The notes beneath the pieces were generated by a model. That model saw only the letters and a program-made list of their open reading frames with translations, had not been told where the DNA came from and searched no databases. From the NCBI GenBank assembly GCA_023525715.1, contig CM042011.1:64695854-64759853 (forward strand): DNA of 64,000 nt, in the 5' to 3' direction. This document shows positions 60,861-64,000 of this stretch, in pieces. Position numbers and translations under genes: made by a program. How positions within the stretch are numbered: the stretch's first letter is position 1; the number at the start of each line of letters is the position of its first letter. This stretch comes from Cichorium intybus (taxonomy: Eukaryota > Streptophyta > Magnoliopsida > Asterales > Asteraceae).

Positions 60861-63800
60861 ATGGAAGGAGGAAGACAAACACCATCAGCTGACAGGGGTG
60901 AGGGCAGTCACACTTCTTCAAGAGGAAGTGGACCCGGACATGTTATTCGAAATGATGGGGCTGAGCCAAACCCACCACCACAACCTGTCACTGTGGAAGC
61001 AATTCAGTATCTGATCAATAATTTACGAAATTAGCTGAAGCAAGATGTGAATAACATTATCGATAGCCGAATGGGTGAACCTAGTGCCCATTCTTCACAA
61101 GAAGTCTCTAAAAAGACGACCGAGGAAGAACTTAGTGGAGAAAACAGGAAGAAAGAGAAAGGCTGTTCCTTTAAGTCCTTCATGGCTTGTAAACCGCCCG
61201 AGTACCACGGCAATTTTGAGCCAAAGGTGACAATGAGATGGATCCAGGAAATCGAACAGGTGATGCAAGCTAGTAAGTGTAGTAAAGAAGACCAAGTCAA
61301 CTATGCCTCCCGGCAATTGAAAGATGATGCTTTAGTGTGGTGGAATACCAAATACGAGAGTTTGGGGAAAGACGTTGTGTATGGCTGGTCGTGGGCGGAG
61401 TTTGTCTCGTGTCTTAAAGATAAATTCTGTCCCACGAGAGATCTAGAAAAGATGAACGAATATTTCTTGATGATAAAAAAAGGAGACTCGTCGATTGACG
61501 AATATACGAAGAGGTTTTGTGACATGCTGCCTTTTGTGGGGGAATCTTATCCCTCTGAGCGGTCCCGAATTAACCGCTATGTTCGGGGACTACCATGGAA
61601 CTACGAGTTAGAAGTAAAGAAAGCTGATACTTTAGACGGTGCCATAATTGCTGCCCGAAACGTGGAAGATGTAGGAAAGCGTCGAAATGACGAAAGACCC
61701 AGTTTTAGTGACAAGAGAAAGACAGTGAGTAACAGTGGAAATTCAAAGAAGAAAGGGAAAACAAGCCTTAGTCAGACTCGACAGGGGAATGTAAGGAAGT
61801 GTGAGAAGTGTGGAAGAGAACATAGTGACGAGTGCCGTGCGGGGTCTAGTGCCTGTTTCAACTGTGGCGGATTCGGTCATAAAATGAAAGACTGCAAGGC
61901 AAAGAAAGCAAGTGAAGTGGAGTGTTATTCGTGCCACCAGATTGGGCACTATAGTTCCAACTGCCCAAACAAGGGAGGGGAGACTATGGTGTCCACAGCT
62001 CAGAAAAAGACGGAGCCACAGAAGGTGAAGACTCGAGCCTTTCAGATTACTCGAGAGGAGGCAAGGGAGACGCACGATGTTGTCTCAGGTATACTACTGA
62101 TCAACTTGATACCTGCATATGTGCTATTTGATTCTGGTTCTACGTATTCGTTCGTGTCCCATGGATTCGGAGCCAGTCTGAAAGTACCATTAGAATTACT
62201 AGACATGATCTTTGAAGTAGAAGTAGCGGATGGAAAGTTTGTCGAAGTTCAACATGTGTACCGAAATTGTGAACTTGATATCGATGGCAAGAAGTTTCAA
62301 CTTAATCTTCTTCCTATTGGAATTAAGTCCTTTGATGTGATAATTGGGATGTATTGGCTTGGTGCCAATGATGCGAAGATAGCTTGTGGGCAGAGGAGGG
62401 TGTCTGTTAAAACCCTAGGAGCTAAGGTATACGTGTATGGAGAAAGAAGCAAGCATGTGCCAAGTCTCATTAGTGTGGAAAAAGCCCGAAGATGTATCAG
62501 GAAAGGGTGTGTATCTTTCCTGGCTTATGTGATGACTGAAGACAAAGTAAAGCAGACGTATAAAGACATAGAAGTAGTGAAAGAATTCCCAGAGGTTTTC
62601 CCAGATGAGTTACCAGGTTTGCCACCAGAAAGGCAAGTTGAATTCCGGATAGATCTTGTTCCAGGAGCTTCCCCAATAGCACGAGCACCGTACCGGTTAG
62701 CACCAACAGAGATGCGGAAATTAATGTCCCAGTTGCAGGAGTTACTAGATAAAGGCTTCATCAGGCCTAGTTCTTCTCCGTGGGGTGCTCCAGTCCTGTT
62801 TGTAAAGAAAAAAGACGGATCAATGCGGATGTGCATTGATTACAGAGAATTGAACAAGATTACTATCAAGAATCGTTACCCGTTGCTCAGAATAGATGAT
62901 ATATTTGATCAGCTACAAGGTGCAGATTATTTCTCAAAGATTGATTTGAGATCCGGATATCACCAAGTCAGGGTGAAAGAGAGTGATGTGGAGAAGACAA
63001 CGTTCCGTACTCGATACGGGAATTATGATTTCTTAGTGATGCCATTCGGTCTTACCAATGCACCAGCGGTTTTTATGGACTTAATGAATCGGGTCTGTAA
63101 ACCGTTCCTAGATCGATTTGTTATAGTGTTCATTGATGACATATTGGTATACTCAAAGAACAAAAAAGAGCATGCGAGTCACTTGCGAGCAGTGCTTGAG
63201 ACTTTGAAGCGAGAACAGCTATATGCAAAGTTCTCCAAGTGCGAGTTTTGGATGCGAGAGGTGCAGTTCCTTGGACACGTTGTTTCTATCCAAGGTATAA
63301 AAGTGGATCCATCAAAAGTTGAAGCAGTGATGAAATGGGAGCCACCCAAGACACCCACAGAAGTTAGAAGTTTTCTCGGACTTGCCGGGTATTATCGGAG
63401 ATTTATTTAGGATTTCTCCCGTATAGCTGTGCCACTTACACGACTAACCCGGAAAGAAGAGAAATTTAGATGGCAAGAAGAACAAGAAAGAGCTTTCGCT
63501 ACATTAAAAGAGAAGTTGTGTAATGCGCCTGTCCTTACGTTACCAGATGGGACAGAAGACTTTGAAGTGTACAGCGATGCCTCGCATCGGGGGCTTGGCT
63601 GTGTGTTGATGCAAAGAGGGAAGGTTATAGCATACGCTTCCAGACAATTGAAAGATCCAGAGACAAAGTATACTACCCATGATTTAAAGCTTGCAGCGAT
63701 CGTATTTGCCTTGAAGATTTGGAGACATTACTTGTATGGTACAAAGTGCAAGCTATTTACTGATCACAAGAGTTTACAGTATGTGTTCACTCAAAAAGAG

Positions 63801-64000
63801 TTGAACATGAGACAGAGCACATAGCTAGAGCTGATCAGTGACTATGATTGCAACATTGTATACCATCCAGGTAAAGTAAATGTAGTAGCAGATGCATTGA
63901 GTAGAAAAGTTCCTGAGAAAAGAATCAAGGCAAGATCGATGCGTATAAAGCTAGTGTCCAGCATTATAGAGCAGATTAAAGCAGCTCAGCAGAAAGTTGA
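60861..64000 (+). pseudogene. Chromovirus gag-pol with three in-frame TAG codons
   Basis: One reading frame spans about 1045 codons, interrupted only by TAG at 61032, 63408 and 63822. Domains in order: a Pro-rich N terminus, Gag (about 61190-61650), two CCHC knuckles (CFNCGGFGHKMKDC, CYSCHQIGHYSSNC), protease (VLFDSGSTYSFVSH), RT (FSKIDLRSGYHQVRVKE, VIVFIDDILVYSK), and RNase H (VYSDASHRGLGCVLMQRG, FALKIWRHYLYG). Relatives suggest Gln at the second stop (RRFI-Q-DFS) and Trp at the third (MRQ--W-LEL). No frameshift was found. The integrase would lie beyond the window. Confidence 0.9.

Larger units (their letters stand above)
57907..64000 (+). mobile_element. Ty3-gypsy chromovirus, 5' part (runs off the window)
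   Basis: A 2.7-kb LTR starts TGTAAGAACCCGC and ends GGGGTGTTACA at 60619, followed by primer site TGGTATCAGAGCC at 60624. Gag-pol starts at 60861 and is still open at the window edge. LTR size and domain order fit a Tekay/Del-like element. The second LTR and the target duplication are beyond the window. Confidence 0.9.

Overview
This is nuclear DNA of a flowering plant, most likely a eudicot (an Asteraceae source is a weak impression, not shown). The basis is split genes with GT-AG introns, a chloroplast-targeted thylakoid gene, a plant NPF transporter, a plant-type P450, and many plant transposon families (Ty1-copia, Ty3-gypsy chromovirus, LINE-1, Cassandra, MULE, Helitron). The DNA is AT-rich and mostly transposon-derived. 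I find two apparently intact protein genes, one tRNA gene and one broken protein gene.

Layout. 1-5.6 kb: an NPF4-type transporter gene (+), five coding exons, with a MITE-like inverted repeat in its last intron. 5.6-11.7 kb: intergenic DNA with an old reverse-strand copia fragment. 11.7-16.6 kb: a candidate Helitron with RPA1-like remnants. 18.2-22.0 kb: a MULE with long inverted termini and a 9-bp target duplication, interrupted by a solo gypsy LTR with its own 5-bp duplication. 22.9 kb: tRNA-Ala(AGC). 25.5-37.6 kb: a copia element with ATAGT duplications. Inside it lie a reverse-strand Cassandra TRIM, whose LTRs carry a 5S-rRNA-like promoter, and a deleted chromovirus. 37.9-42.6 kb: a reverse-strand non-autonomous copia element with no coding interior. 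43.1-43.9 kb: a two-exon RIQ1/RIQ2-like (DUF1118) gene (-). 45.1-48.5 kb: a Harbinger-associated gene fragment and a 5'-truncated LINE. 48.8-55.5 kb: a CYP88-like P450 pseudogene split by a young copia element inserted exactly at a splice donor. 55.7-57.6 kb: a truncated reverse-strand copia. 57.9 kb to the end: a large chromovirus that runs out of the window.

The genes do not form a pathway or operon. The transporter and the thylakoid gene look functional. The P450 has lost the Arg of its ExxR motif to a stop codon and also carries the insertion. The main story is the layering of insertions, which target-site duplications allow to be put in order in several places. All boundaries and family calls come from reading the sequence; no database search was done.
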